A stretch of DNA of 64,000 bases from Hippophae tibetana (Eukaryota > Streptophyta > Magnoliopsida > Rosales > Elaeagnaceae), in assembly GCA_037013495.1 (NCBI GenBank), contig CM072810.1, positions 111,879,398 through 111,943,397 on the forward strand, read 5' to 3'. A program made the position numbers and the translations under genes. Positions 35,901 to 49,370 of this stretch are shown here, piece by piece (the first letter of the stretch is position 1; every line of letters begins with the position of its first letter). The notes below the pieces were generated by a model. The model had not been told where the DNA came from and searched no databases. It saw only the letters and a list, made by a program, of their open reading frames with translations.

Positions 35901-38900
35901 TGTGTTCAATGAATATGTAAATATAAGTATCACAACAAGTAATATAATGATAAGAAAAAATTGTTACTAAGGAAATTATGTTATTAAAAAATAATTTTTA
36001 AAATAAAAAAATAAAAAATAAATTTTTTTGTGTTTTTATGTTTTAAGAAAACAAAAATAAATAACAATAATTAATTAAAATTAGATTTGATAACTAAGAA
36101 AATAAATGAGAAAATATCTAGTAATCAATTTTCTAAACATGTGAATCACTAAAATTTTCTCAATATAATTATTGATCAATTGAATTTAATATAACATGTA
36201 TTCATCTCTCAAGTAAACTATACGTCATATAGTAATTAACTTAATCACACTCTTATGTCAATTAAATTGCATACTACTCATTAAGTTCATCAATTATTGA
36301 TCACATACATACTTACCTAGAAACTATGTATGATATTTAATTAAACAATTCTCTCATATCTATTTAATTGCTACTATAGATCAATTATTGGCCAAATAAT
36401 TAATATCATAAAAATAAGATTAAATAATATAATTAAATTATAATTATAATTGGGGTAAAATATTATATTATTACATGTTAAAAATTAGGTTCATAAGACT
36501 CATAGATTAATGAATTAACTAAACATAATTTTGTTTATAAAGTTCATATTTTTCATAGAAAAATACATAAAAATTAATAAAGAAAGAAGAAATACAATTG
36601 ATCTATTGAATTGTAGCACCAATCTTCTCTTGAATCTCCACCAAAATTGTATTTCTTTTTGAATTTTTTGAATTTTTCTCTTTTCTTAACTCCAAAAATT
36701 AATAAAAATTATGTTGATTTTGGCTCATTAGGATTTAAGGGGAAATTAGGGGATTAAATTAAACTCAAGTAAAATTTTAACCGTCTGATTAGCTTCTGAT
36801 CAAGGGCTAAGATAAAAGAAAAGAAAAATTAACTACATCAACCAATAGAAGTGAGGCACGTGACACATGGTTTTACTAAGTAAATTAGAGCACGACACAT
36901 GACATGGAAAGATTGGTTTGATCAATGTATGTTGAGTTAACAACATGTGGCAAGACATGATTCGCTATTACAGATAACGTGGTGTGATGGTGGAAGGAAT
37001 GGACGAATAGATGTACGAAATGTGGCAAGACCAACTCGTAATGAACGTCATATTGACAAGTGGTATGGCGCTACATCACTGGGAACACGCAATGTTGCAT
37101 GATTTGTTCTCTTTGCTTATGTGACATCCATTTGGCTTATCTGATTAGCTCTTTGCTTGCGTGACATCCACGTGACAGCTTCTAATTGATCCTATGTTAA
37201 AAATTCATAAAAAAATTAGAAATTATATTTTATCTAATTACGTGTATAAATTCATGTGTCATAATATAATTAGTAAACCTATAAATTACCCCTAAATTAT
37301 TGTTTTTATATTGTTAATAAAATCAAATTATTTTTTGTTTTATTTATACTATTCAACTCATAAAAAATTATATTTATATAATTTCTTTAGTTTTTATCAA
37401 ACCGTGTCACATATAAGTAGTAGATTTAGAATAATTTAGATAATTAACAGGTATATTTGGAATAATAATTTATATTATGATAATGACACTGTTAGAAGGA
37501 GACTAATAAAATTATATAAATAAATAAAATTATGAGTGAGTGGTAAAAAAAGATTAAAAAAATAATTCGATGGTATTTACCTAAGTTTACTCCGATATAA
37601 TTGATTTCTAATCAAAATTACTTTAACATTTTTTCAATGCTTACAGATTACTTTTGCATATACCAAAAATCTTCCTTTAAAACATTATTGTATATCATAA
37701 TTACAATTAACGTAATAATTTCTTATTAAATGTAATTATATAATATTGTGTTATATTATTTAAAATTTATCACAAATTTCAAATATATAATCTTTTAACT
37801 TCATCAATATTTATGCATGTTTTAGTTTTAAACATTTTATATCCTATGAATTACATCAACACCTTACCAATTATAAAAATGTGATGTAAATTAACTAGGT
37901 AGGTACTGATAAGTTTAGTTAAATGTACCTATAATAATAGGATTGTAAAACGGGTGAAACGGGTTGGGTCTAATTTGACACTTAGCCTATTTAGCTTAAG
38001 TTTATTTAATAAATGGATCATTAATCCATTTAACTCTAATCCAAGTTCATTTAAAAGTCTCAAATTCACTTCGAGCTCAAGAATTATAATGCACTTTTTT
38101 TGTGAACAGGTCATGTACATGCAGATGACTTTATGGCTTACATCGATTAACTCCGATCTAACTTATTTAATAATAAATCAAAACAAAAGATTATCAACCT
38201 ATTCATAAACCAACATATTTAGTTTCGATTCAATTTCATATCAATTTAGCGAGTAGTTTTCAAAATTGTCGAACTTATAAATTATTAAAATTTTATACAT
38301 CATAAATTTTTGATACATCTCAAATTATTTGATACAGTGTTATTATTAAATAAAATTAGATATTATTTATTGTATTCAATAAAAAATTATTATATGAGTT
38401 AGAATTTTGATATATTTATTATATAAAAATAATTATGATTATGATTTATGATGATATAAAAATTCTGGTAGGATTGAATATGTGAAGGGAACCTGGACGC
38501 CTTTTAGTGCTAAGCCGGCAAAGTGAGGTTGGTTTTTATTGGTGATAGTGATACTCCCATTGGGCTTAAAAGAATTCAAAAACTATTGGAAAAGTCTAAT
38601 TTTAGAATCTTCTTTTATTAATTATGACAATTATTTTTTTTAAAGTTGGATTAATTCAATTAAATGAGACTTTCAATTTAAAATTATTGAAGTATGTACT
38701 TATACTTTTTCTTTAACATTAATTAATGAAATTATCAGATTTTATATTGTTAATTTTTAACAATCCACTAAAATATATACTATTTTGTACAAAATTTATA
38801 TCTTATAAAAATTGGTACAAGTCACATCACATATTATATTCCATATGATTAACGTCTAAATATATTTCTCCACTGCAAGAGAGGAAGTTTGCTATTTCAA

Positions 38901-40010
38901 GAGTACTGCTGTGAATTTTCCTCAGATGAATAAATGCTGAGAAAATTTGATTATAGAAAAAAAAAACACTGATGGGGAAAATGTTTTATTTTTTATTTTT
39001 TATGATGGATTCCGTCCCATTAAATTTTCAAACCCAAATTTCTTACAATTTAATATAATTTATTATATATCTACTTTAAAAAAATAAAACATTATAATTA
39101 AAAATATTTTTTATTTTGATATTTTAATAAAAATCTAGTTAAATAAATATTATATATAAACTAAAGTATGGTTGGATTCAAATAATTATATTATATAAAA
39201 TAAAATAAAAAATCTAAGGAAATTTGAGTTATGCATTAAAAAAAAAAAACTCAAGCACATCTAAGATAAGAAAGATCTCTTTCTGGCTAAGGCATTCAAT
39301 CAATCATATAAAATTGTCCATTTTCTAAATATAAAACAAAATAACACTATATATAATAAAACTTTACAATTAGAAACTGTGAAAAATGATTCACAAGAAA
39401 CTTTATATAGTACCACGTACACACCTTAAGTTATTTCAGGAAGATCGTTTGATATATAGGTTTAACTAGTATACAAAACCAAATAAGTAACAATAGTAAT
39501 ATAATTAGTTTATCAAAATTAATGCACTGTATATATATGCAAGTTTCTAATAGAAATGACAACAATTGATCCATCATCGATCTATCTTGTATTAAATCCA
39601 TAGCAAAATCCTTTTGATCTTCTTCTGTTGATGCAAAAAAAAAAAAAAAACCCATCTTTAACCTACCTTTATCATTAAACAATGTACGTACGTGCAATTC
39701 TTTTCTTTTGTGATGTCGTAATATCTTCAAATTTATTTCCTTTTTCATGAATTAATTCTTCCCTACAATTGAACTAGTTCTCTATCCTCAGCTGCAGAAA
39801 CATTTATTAAGCCATGCATAAGCTTTTTTACGTAAGAAATTTTTGGAATAAATGTCGAGTATTTATTAGTTATACTAAAATATTGCTGATATAAGCCATG
39901 ACATATACTATATTATATAATTTTAGTTAATCATCTCACATTTTTTTAATAAAAATTTCAATATTTATCAAATACCAATTACAAATCAATTTTTAATCAT
40001 GAAAAAAACA
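35901..40010. other. Gene-poor AT-rich stretch
   Basis: No supportable gene. At 36840-37190 there is a more GC-rich patch with ACGTGACA and CATGTGGCAAGAC phrases and a small tandem repeat (CTCTTTGCTTATGTGACATCCA, then CTCTTTGCTTGCGTGACATCCA). At 37930-38270 lies a repeat of the ACGGGTTGGGTCTAATTTGACAC type common in plant genomes. A 105-codon minus frame at 39748-39431 contains a splice-acceptor-like T-run and CAG and is discussed as a finding. Confidence 0.35.
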
Positions 40011-40034
40011 ATATATATATATATATATATATAT
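40011..40034. repeat. (AT)n microsatellite
   Basis: About twelve AT dinucleotides, directly abutting the left end of the LTR-like segment. Confidence 0.9.
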
Positions 40035-40512
40035 TGTCCGGACATCTGAACCAGCCCAAAGATCAAACTTTACAAATTATCCAAGACAGTCCAACCTAGG
40101 ACGGAAGATGAAATACCCAAGACATCTCACCCATGAGACAGACCGAACTCAATGGGCTCGAGTTATTCAAATACCGAGTCAAAGAGAGCTCGAGCCTGTC
40201 AAGACCAAACCCAATGGAAACACAAGTCTTTTCAAGACCGAGCCTTAAGATCTGGTCGAACACGGTTTAACTCGACCTGAATCTCTAACATATTATACTT
40301 AAGCTAATCGTGTTCTCGTGACATATTGTATTATGTCATGTTTACATGTATACATTATATATTTGACACATGTACTATAAATATATGGACCCTTCATGAT
40401 TAATCTCTCTCTAAACCACTTTAGTGTTAATATATGCTTTATCTTTTGCTAGTTTGTTTTGTTTTGTTTTAAAGCCTTTTAGTTTTTTTGGGAGAGAAAA
40501 GCTAAATGAACA
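40035..40512 (+). mobile_element. Possible solo LTR
   Basis: A sharp change in composition begins at TGTCCGGACATCTGAACC. The segment is C/G-richer with GACCGAGC...CTCGAG phrases, then TATA-like ACTATAAATATATGG near 40373-40387, a CTCTCTCTAAACC start-like region, and T-rich sequence up to AACA at about 40512. This is the layout of a Gypsy-type LTR (U3, TATA, R, U5). No second copy, PBS or clear target-site duplication is visible (the left flank is an AT microsatellite), so it is tentative. Confidence 0.35.
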
Positions 40513-43430
40513 CCAGAGGATAACTCCTAAGTATCGATATTTCACTGTTATTAAATATAAATAATACGAATTATGTAAAATGAATCAAACATTCAAAGTA
40601 TTTTTTGTAGATATTTTTTTTATTTTTTTTAATAAAAAAGAATAACAAGATGATACCAAACCACACAAACAATAAAACACACAACAAATTAAACAAAATA
40701 TATGTTGATTGGGTTAAGTTTCTAACCTCTTTTGTGACAAAGACAAAAGGCTAAAAAATAAAATATTATTGGAATTTTTTTTAATAGGATAAAATTGTAC
40801 TAAAATTTGTATATATAAAAAATAAGCAAAAGAAAACAATCCTAAGAGACTTAAGAATCAAAGTTGTAGAAATTTGAAAATGAAAAAGGAATTTAAGAAT
40901 CATTTTCTTTAGGATTTTTATGTATTTTTTATCACGTAAATATTTAAAAAAAAGTTATTTTCTTTCGTAATTGATAAACACATCCAAAATCATTTTTATT
41001 GGTTTTGATTTCCTTTTATTAAACCCTCCTTTCATAAATTGATTATGTTCTATTCTACTTAACACATCTAATAAACTGAAAATATTTATGTGATAGGTAT
41101 AATGTACTCTATTTTCTTTTATTTTTACTTTAAATATTTAGTTTTAACAAATAAAAGGAACATTTTATTAATTAATTAAATTATAAATAAAAATATTTGA
41201 CAACAACTTTAAGTCACATGAGACCTTTTGTTTTCATGGGGACCCCGTAAGATAAGACTTAGACCTAAAGTTTTTGTCAATTAAGGCTTTATTGATTAGC
41301 AAAAAGAAAACTACAACTCTTGCACATAAATTAATAACTTTTTTGCTAAAGGAAATTGCTAGATGTCCAATTTAGAACATACCGAACTCATATATATGTT
41401 CAAAATTTAGTAGTTATTGTTACTATTATTAATTAAACCAACAAGCTTTGAATGTAATTTGAGACAATCTCAATTTAAAGAATCCAATGTTATTCATCAT
41501 TACTTGTAAGAAATATAATTATATGAGTTCATTTCTCGTCTACATGTATATGCACGTTATGTTTGAATAAAGGTATATAAAGGGATCGAAAATTTAAAAG
41601 TTATGAGGACATTTAAGTTACTTTGCAGCATAAGATAACCCAATATAAATCCTTCGTATGTTTATGCTTTTATATTTTTTTAACTAAATAATAATTTTAT
41701 ATAATTTTAATTTATGATTTGAAATAGATGGAAGATGAATTTTACATTCAAATAACACTCCTAGATAATGATATTCAACAACATTTCATATAAAATCTAT
41801 AAAATGACATGTATCACAAATATAGATATCATGGTTAAATATTATTAGAAACAATTTTTAGTATCTAAATACAACAAGAAATTACATTATGGTATGTCAT
41901 TAAATTCATATAAAAAATTAATATTTATTATTTTTAGTAGTTTTAAAATTTTAATACAAATTTTATAAATTTATTTCAAATATTAATCAATATTAATAAT
42001 ATTTTTATAATACTAATTTTTTCATTTTTTTCTTAAATTTGAATTTTATGTCTATATCGATATTTTGATTTGATATTTTAATAGTACTTTTATCTAACAA
42101 AATGTACAAATGTAGATACATATTTTCATAATAATATATTAGTAATCTATACATTTAATTGAAAGTATACAGATAGTCTAAAATGATGATTTAATTAATA
42201 TTTAAGCATGTATCATTCACATGAACAAAAGATAAAGGGTAAACTCGTCTTTAAATTATTTTTCATCAATGAACTACCTCTCAATCTTCAAATGTTATTT
42301 TTAACATCATTAAAGATGTTAGAAATTTTGTTAGATGTTGATTTAATGTAAAAGTCTTAAGTTTTGTTAGAAAGTCTTTTTTTTATTTTTCTTGCAAAAC
42401 CATTATGATTTGATTATTTTAAGATTTTTTTGAGATTCTCTTTATCATATTTTTTTAATTTTTAGGGTTAAATTGAATTTTTTTTATTAATAATAATTAA
42501 TTTTTTTATTTTTTAATTATTTTAAGTATATGTTTGTTAAATATTTTTGACTTATATATATATGTTAATAAATTTAATTAAATTTTAATTATAAATTATT
42601 AATATATTTAAAAATTATTAATATATTATCATAAAGTGTTATATGACTCCATGTCGTTTATGTTCGTGTTCGAAGGGTCGTAAACATTGTGTGATGAATA
42701 AGATTTAGGTATCGTTTGATTTACAGAATTAAATGAGAATGAGAGTGAGAATAAAAATGACATGAAATGAAAATAAAACAATATTATTTGGTTTAATCAC
42801 TAGAATAAAAAAATGAATCAATAATATAGTGTTTGGTTTACAACTAAAATAGAATGTAAAACATTATATATTACCTTAATATCACTACATTCAATAAAAT
42901 TTAAATAATATCATTTAATTATTATTTTTAAAAATAATTATTACTTAAAATAAAATATATTATTAAAATTATTAAACCATTATAATATATCTACTCTACC
43001 AACACAATTCATTTTTTACTATTACAAATATAATTCACTAATAATAATAATATTTAAATATAATAATTATAAAATTATAATATACTATTCATAAATTTTT
43101 CATAATACTTTTTTTGTTATTATCACGATAAATATGTATAAATTAGTAATTATATTTCTATAAATACAATTATCATTAATTAATTAAATTATTATAAAGT
43201 TAATGCATTTTATATTTTAATATATTTATTATTAAATAAAATTATTATTAATTAATTATGATTGTGTTAATAATAAAAATTATTATATCAATATTATTAC
43301 TCTATTACAATAACAAAAAATATTATAATAATATTATTAAGAAAAAGGATAGAGAAATCTATTACATAACAAAATTGTATTTTTAGATTCGTACATATTA
43401 AATAATACAATACGAATATTTCACCCAAAA
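40513..43430. other. AT-rich intergenic stretch
   Basis: No gene seen. Around 42708-42880 is GTATCGTTTGATTTACAGAATTAAATGAGAATGAGAGTGAG with a later GTGTTTGGTTTACAACT, the style of a plant MITE. The remainder is low-complexity A/T sequence. Confidence 0.3.
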
Positions 43431-43434
43431 ATAA

Positions 43435-43440
43435 ATAATA

Positions 43441-43490
<50 letters not shown>

Positions 43491-43503
43491 TGATGATGAT
43501 GAA
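43435..43503. repeat. (AAT)n/(GAT)n trinucleotide array
   Basis: About eighteen AAT units pass directly into five GAT units. Confidence 0.9.
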
Positions 43504-44040
43504 GTGTTATTTTATTGCATTTGCTTTTTGATTCAGGTCAAGTGGTTATTTTAGTCTTAAAAGTTATCAATTAATCATTCTTATAATAATCACGATAATA
43601 AAAGTATGTTGGGGTTTATTTGTAGGAATATTATGACCAAATAAATATATTCTCTTGGAAGCCAAATGTACTTTTCATTTAATGCCTTTTACTCTGTTTA
43701 AAAAATGAAAGTTTTTAATTTAATGCCATTGAAGAAGCAGAAAAGCCTTTTTTTCATTCTCTCTCTATTCGTGCTTCTCTTTCCTTCTCCATGTCCAAAG
43801 CGAATGAATCGATTTTAGCTGTGGGGGTTTTAATTCAGGGAATGAATCGATTTGAGGGATTCATTCTTGGGTTTAAGGATATTTTGATTATTTTATTTTT
43901 TATTTTTTAAAAATAAATTTAACTAATTATTTCAATCTAAAATATTATAATTTATTTCCAATCAATTTTATTTGTATATTTAAAAGAATTAAATGAAACT
44001 TATTTAAATTAAATCAAACCTGTACACTAAACAAAGTCAC

Positions 44041-44041
<1 letters not shown>

Positions 44042-44094
<53 letters not shown>

Positions 44095-44119
44095 GATAGA
44101 CAAGTGTGTGTGTGTGTGT
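44042..44119. repeat. (AAT)n array followed by (TG)n
   Basis: About seventeen AAT/TAA units (44042-44092), a short spacer, then a (TG)8 tract at 44104-44119. It is the second long AAT array within 0.6 kb. Confidence 0.9.
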
Positions 44120-44254
44120 TCGATTTTCTCAAAGAAAAAGAGTGATTGTTATTGCGATTACGATATTACCTACTCGCGCGTGGAGAAATAATTAAATAAT
44201 TGAAAAAACAGATTCCTTGCTAATGAGTAATGGTAAAGCAATGAATTTCGAAAA

Positions 44255-44282
44255 GAGACGTCTCCTAAAGTGGCCACGTGGC
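44255..44282. promoter_or_regulatory. Paired ACGT-core palindromes (C-box-like and G-box)
   Basis: GAGACGTCTC (44255-44264) and GCCACGTGGC (44273-44282) are two perfect 10-bp palindromes 18 bp apart centre to centre. GACGTC and CACGTG are classic binding cores of plant bZIP factors, and CACGTG also binds bHLH factors. They sit in a small GC-richer island (44150-44330), more than 5 kb from any gene found here. Confidence 0.4.
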
Positions 44283-44330
44283 TAATGCTACCTAGGGCCA
44301 GAAACCAAACACGTAATAATCGAGATTTTT

Positions 44331-45990
44331 TAAATGATTTTTTAGTGAATTAGATTGGATAATTTTTTAAATACTAAAATTCTATTTATCATAATTTTAC
44401 AATAACTAATAATTTATATAAAAATTGTTATATTAATTATAATTATAATATATAATATCATATTTACTTAATTGAATATTCAATAAATGAGATTCAATTT
44501 AAAATTAATTGAATGAGTTTTTATCTCATGTCATAAAGAGACCCTTATATAATTTATTAATAAAAATTATTTTCTTAATAAATTTTCATTATTATCATAA
44601 TATTTTTTAATAAAATTAATATTTCATATTTTTTATTTATAATGATAAAAAAATATAATTTTATTGTCACAACTAATTTTGTTAATGTCAAGCAGTATTT
44701 TTATTTTAAAAATAAAATATTTAATTACTCTAATATTAATATATTAAAAAAAATATTAATTTCTTAAAAGAATTATTATAATGATATTATGATACCAATA
44801 TTATTAATAATAATTGTTCTATAATAATAAATTTGTGTTGGTGTTAAATGATCAAATGTGAACAAAATTAGCAGCTAGCGTTGAATAGTTGCTATTCAAT
44901 TTGGATTTAAATGGATACAAAAATAAAAACGTTGGCACAATTCATCCAAACCAGTTAGTTTAATTAACATGCGGGTTAGCTCTTACTCTTCTTCTTAATT
45001 TCTTTCTTTTTAACATTTGCACTGAATTTTTACTATCATAACGTTTATAGTATGATAAATAGTAGAATTATTGTGAAATATAATAAAGTGATTCTCAACG
45101 TTAATAGTTGTGTTTGGCAAATTTTAAGAATAACATATCGTAAAATGGGTACGAGAATTTTATGCAGATTGTATTACTCTTTTAATATTTGCATGTATTC
45201 CTTTTATTTGATAAGACTAGTTTTTTCTATTTTTAAAAATAATAGTTTTAGTTCAATGCTTCTCTGTGAATTGCACGTGCATGATCACATTTTGCAGAGG
45301 TAAAAATAGATGACCAAAAGTCAATAGAAGCTTATATATATTATTTTAGACGAAACAAATGTTAATAACTTGGATTATTATAGGTTGTTTATGATTTTCT
45401 ATTATAATCTTTAAAATATACGTGAATGTATATACATATGAATATATATATATATATATACACGTAAAAGATTTAACCGAATACTTATTTTTTATTATAT
45501 AGGGTTGATTTATTGTATTATTATGGACATATGTTTGTACTTAACCTTTATCTCTTTTTTGAGATTTATCTCGTGATCATGCTTATATGATGACTCAATA
45601 TTTATTGAGTTTAACCTATAAGATATTTTGTTGACTATGATCACTATTTGCATATAACTTAAAATGTATTAAATTACACTCAATATCAATCTTTTTGATT
45701 TTTTAGACCTTGGATGAGAAAGTATTATTGTAATTCTTGTCGGTGCTCAAGTCATAAACCTTTTAATCACATTAACGCATCAGGCCACTTTTGTGTGCTT
45801 TTTACTTGTCTAAGTGAGGGATTTCATGTCGTGTTTGACCAATCAAAATATGCACAATAGCTTTCTATCGCTAACGATGCTTTAAGATTTTCAATCAAAT
45901 ATCTAATTAGAGATTTATGTTCAAGTCAATGTTGACACTTATGAAGTCAACCCTTTCTTCTTTTTGGAGGGAAATTTTAAATTCAAAACC
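44331..45990. other. AT-rich intergenic stretch
   Basis: An 83-codon plus-strand frame at 45052-45303 has no recognisable feature. An (AT)n tract lies near 45446-45460. No gene or element could be supported. Confidence 0.35.
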
Positions 45991-45994
45991 TTAG

Positions 45995-46080
45995 CTTGGA
46001 GCCCTTAGGCATAGCTCAATGGATAAGGTCTTTGGATGTAATAGTTTAAGGCTTGATGAAATTACTTCTACAACTTTATA
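45995..46080 (+). repeat. tRNA-derived SINE-like head
   Basis: TAGCTCAATGGATAAGG near 46010 resembles a polymerase III A box. AAGGCTTGATGAAATT about 35 bases later is a weak B-box-like match. The internal TCTTTGGATG also resembles plant SINE heads. No poly(A) tail or target duplication was confirmed. Confidence 0.25.
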
Positions 46081-46255
46081 TATACAAACATCTCATTCTC
46101 TCGAGCTTATCACATATTTATTTTATTCCTTAGAACTCACATTTTGAGATAAAAAGGATAGTGATGAGAATACTAGTGTTTTCTTCGATATATTTTATTC
46201 ATGTATTTTTTTTCTGTTAGGTTATATGTACTGTAGAATAATTATTTTCTTATCA

Positions 46256-46561
46256 TCAAAATACTCTGCACCTTACAATATTCATACCACACTTTCTTGC
46301 ATAAGAAGTGATGATACCAAATTTATGGATACTTAGAGACATATTTGGCCATCGTGGGTATGTACCAAGGTAGGCGAGGATTGACGTGGGGCAGCGTGTG
46401 TTGGTAGCTGAGTGGAGGTTGAATAAAGACATGGCCAGTGGGACTCTCAAGGGCAACATCTTGGTTTGTTCATCTTGGAAAATAGTGGCTTGGTTAGCAT
46501 CTGTTTTACTAGCGATGGTCTGGCCGATGGTTCTCTGACTTGCAATCCTATACTCAACCAT
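46256..46561 (-). other. Unassigned 101-codon open frame
   Basis: An uninterrupted minus-strand frame with start ATG at 46561 and no recognisable motif. It lies in sequence of near-balanced composition next to Gypsy gag remnants on the same strand. It may be part of the same old retroelement or chance. Confidence 0.2.
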
Positions 46562-46659
46562 GACAAGGGGTGATAATTTGTATTGTATCTCGATTGACCA
46601 AATCGAACTCGAATTGAATTAAATTATGGTCAAATTCAAGCTAGCCTAAATAACCCTAA

Positions 46660-47400
46660 AAAAATCAAGTTGGGTTGGGTTGGATTCGACCTAGCCAAGG
46701 GCAACAGAGAATGGGCTAATTCGAGCGATAGGTTCATGTCATCCTACATCACAATTCCTTCAATTCTATTAAAAACGGTCGTCCAGGGGCTCGTTTAATG
46801 CTAGTAGGTTTTTTTAGCAATGATGACTTGGATGCCGTTTCGACTAGCATCCTTTGTGTCAGTAGGGTACTTATTAAAGCGATCGAATAAGGTAGATGCG
46901 AAAAGTTTACACATAATAACATCTCTTTTATCTCAAGTGAGACTTACTAGGGCCATGGTTGTTTTGAAGTGTAAGATATGAGTCACAAGATCTTTCATTC
47001 CTTAATAGTCAGGACATTTAGGAGTATTGAATTTAATAAGTGGTTTAATATTTTCTATTTTGTCAAGAAAAACACACAGTTGTTCACAATCTCTATCAAC
47101 ATCATATTGAGATTTACCCTTATCCTATATTTTATTTGTTTTCTTAAGAGTTTGGTCTTATATTTTTTGTTTATTTCCTTAGAGTTTGGAAGCATGCTTC
47201 CCACAAACTCCTTTCCTTAATCATTTGTTCATTGTTAAATTGAGTTGAATCTTGTCTAAACTGAACTAGTTGTACTCTAGCTCAAGCATTATGATGCAAG
47301 ACCTCTTCCACTATATCTTTTACATTTTTAGCTCGAGCTCTTCCAGCTTAAGCTTCTTCTACTCGAGTGCGTAGTGCCTTTTTTTCATGTCTTATGGAGT
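46660..47400 (-). mobile_element. Ty3/Gypsy gag remnant
   Basis: The minus strand reads, across stops and frameshifts, TPKCPDY..GMKDLVTHILHFKTTMAL and then DVIMCKLFASTLFDRF. This is the pattern of the plant Retrotrans_gag domain (DP..H...F...M...D...CK.F..TL). The MCKLFASTL block is at about 46915-46889. An upstream Glu/Ser-rich part extends to about 47.4 kb. No RT or LTR pair was identified. Confidence 0.6.
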
Positions 47401-49290
47401 CGTTATGCCAATTCTATGTGAGGATCAACATTTTCAATTGGGTTAGTGTGAGGTTCATATCGAGCCTACTCATGTGTAGATGTGACGTTATCCTCTTATG
47501 CTAGCTTATTAACTAGTCTTAATCTTTCATTAACTCGAGTACCAACCATGTTAACTATTATTGGTATGAGTATGGGTGAAATGTTTTAACTTTTGGGGTT
47601 TTTATCTTAAAACTCGAGGTGAAATCCTAAGAAATAAAAGTTAGAAACAAAAACTCAACCTTTAAATCCTGAGCACATAGTAAGCATCAAAATGTTAAGA
47701 AATATCTGATTTTAAAGAGATAAACTAAAGAGATGTTAGAAAATAAGAATTAATTGGGGTGGTTTAATACTATAATCATATATATATTGTCAGTTACATG
47801 GGGTATACTCTACAAGTTACAACGTATTATAAAAGGTATAATAGTTAATGCATAAATTAAAACTATGATCAATCACATTATTAGACTATGCTGATGTTCG
47901 ATTCTTGGATGTTTCAGACTTAATAAGATGCTCTAAAAATTCTACTTATACGCGCGAGCTTTACTCAAAACTCGGACATTGTGTATAAAGATTCAGTCAC
48001 TCGATTTCAAGTCATATATGATGCTTCAATATTATTAATTATAATGTGATATATATATATATATATATATTATGTTTGAAAAATTTCTTTTTAGTTTTTA
48101 AATTATTTTATCACGAGTATATAATAAATTTATGTATCTTTACCTTTTTTGTAAAAAATAAAAAAAATTCTGAAGAAAAGCGAGGAATTTGCGCTTTGGA
48201 TGCTTTACTTGCGTCTATAAAAAAAAGTAAGCCTTTTTAAAAAGGCTTAAGCAATTGCCAACCATACATGATCCTTTTTCTTGTAAAAGTGATGTTATTT
48301 ATTTTCCTACGACATTACAAGTTTAAAACATACGTTTTAAATCGGAAACATTCTCCAATATTTCACCCCATAAAATATAATTACTTGTAATTACTAGCCT
48401 TTCACATGTAAATTGTAACGAATTTGAGTAATTATAATATTTTAGCTAACGATTACGCAACATAGAATACAAATTATTTATATTTTAATAAAGAATTTTT
48501 ATTTATTTATTATAAATTATAATATTATCATAAATAACGTAAAAGTTAATTATAAGTTAAAAAATTTAAATTATTTTATAATTAATATGAAAATTATATA
48601 ACATTTGTTCTATAATCATTCTAATTTAATATTCAATTTTTTAATTAAAATAATTTAATTTTTATTATTTTTAAATTTAATAAATTTAATTTAAAATTTC
48701 AATTCACATTGTTTACCAAATAATAAATTTTTTTATTAAATTAAAAATTAAAATATGTATTTTAAAATAAGTTGCGAGTAAATGATTTAAAAAATTAAGT
48801 ATCATTATAATATATATTAAAAAGGTATATAATATTTTTTATAAAAAATAATTTTAGAAGTTTTAGAAATATTATTCGTGTTTTAGTGTTACTTAAAATT
48901 ATTTATAATATTTTTTCATCTTAAATATTTTTTTAAAACAGTTTTTAATTAAACTACTCAATTTTAAATTATTTCTCTTAAAATACTTATGAAAAAGCAC
49001 CTTTAAATTTATGTAATAAAAATTAAATTTTTTGAATTAATCTATTAAATTTTGAAATATTATAAAGTTTACCTTAGAAACTAAATAATAACATTTTAAA
49101 TAAATTAAGGACGAAATTGATAGATAAACAACTTCTTTATTTGCCGTGAACGACGGTAAGAAAAAGCAACCGTGTTATTTACAGAAAATAGTATGAGGGC
49201 AACGAAGTCAAATAAGGTAGGCCCAAGGGCATTTAGAGTCCACAACTAAAAAGTTACGTAGAAAAGAGTAGAGAACCGTTGAGGCCTCCC
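47401..49290. other. AT-rich intergenic stretch upstream of the TCP11-domain gene
   Basis: Contains an (AT)n tract at about 48050-48070 and long A/T-only stretches at 48480-49090. No gene is seen. The last 200 bases are the presumed proximal promoter. Confidence 0.4.
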
Positions 49291-49370
49291 CAATGACGTG
49301 GCAAAGACCCAGATTATTCGGATAAGTGAATAAGAAGAACAAATTGCGTGTATATATATAAATAAATAAA
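49290..49370 (+). promoter_or_regulatory. Candidate promoter of the TCP11-domain gene
   Basis: A TATATATATAAATAAATAAA box at 49351-49370 lies 280 bases upstream of the ATG. An ACGT-core motif (GACGTGGCA) sits near 49294-49302. The leader that follows is rich in CTTCTTCTT, typical of plant 5' UTRs. Confidence 0.45.

Noticed and set aside
43435-44119. Trinucleotide arrays as a possible CRISPR-like or satellite array
   Set aside because: Plain microsatellites with no spacers; a eukaryotic sequence would not carry CRISPR arrays.
45052-45303. 83-codon plus-strand frame
   Set aside because: No feature, no upstream promoter or splice support, in A/T-rich DNA.
46670-46700. GTTGGGTTGGGTTGG as interstitial telomere repeat
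   Set aside because: Plant telomere unit is TTTAGGG; this is a short G/T-rich phrase without that unit.
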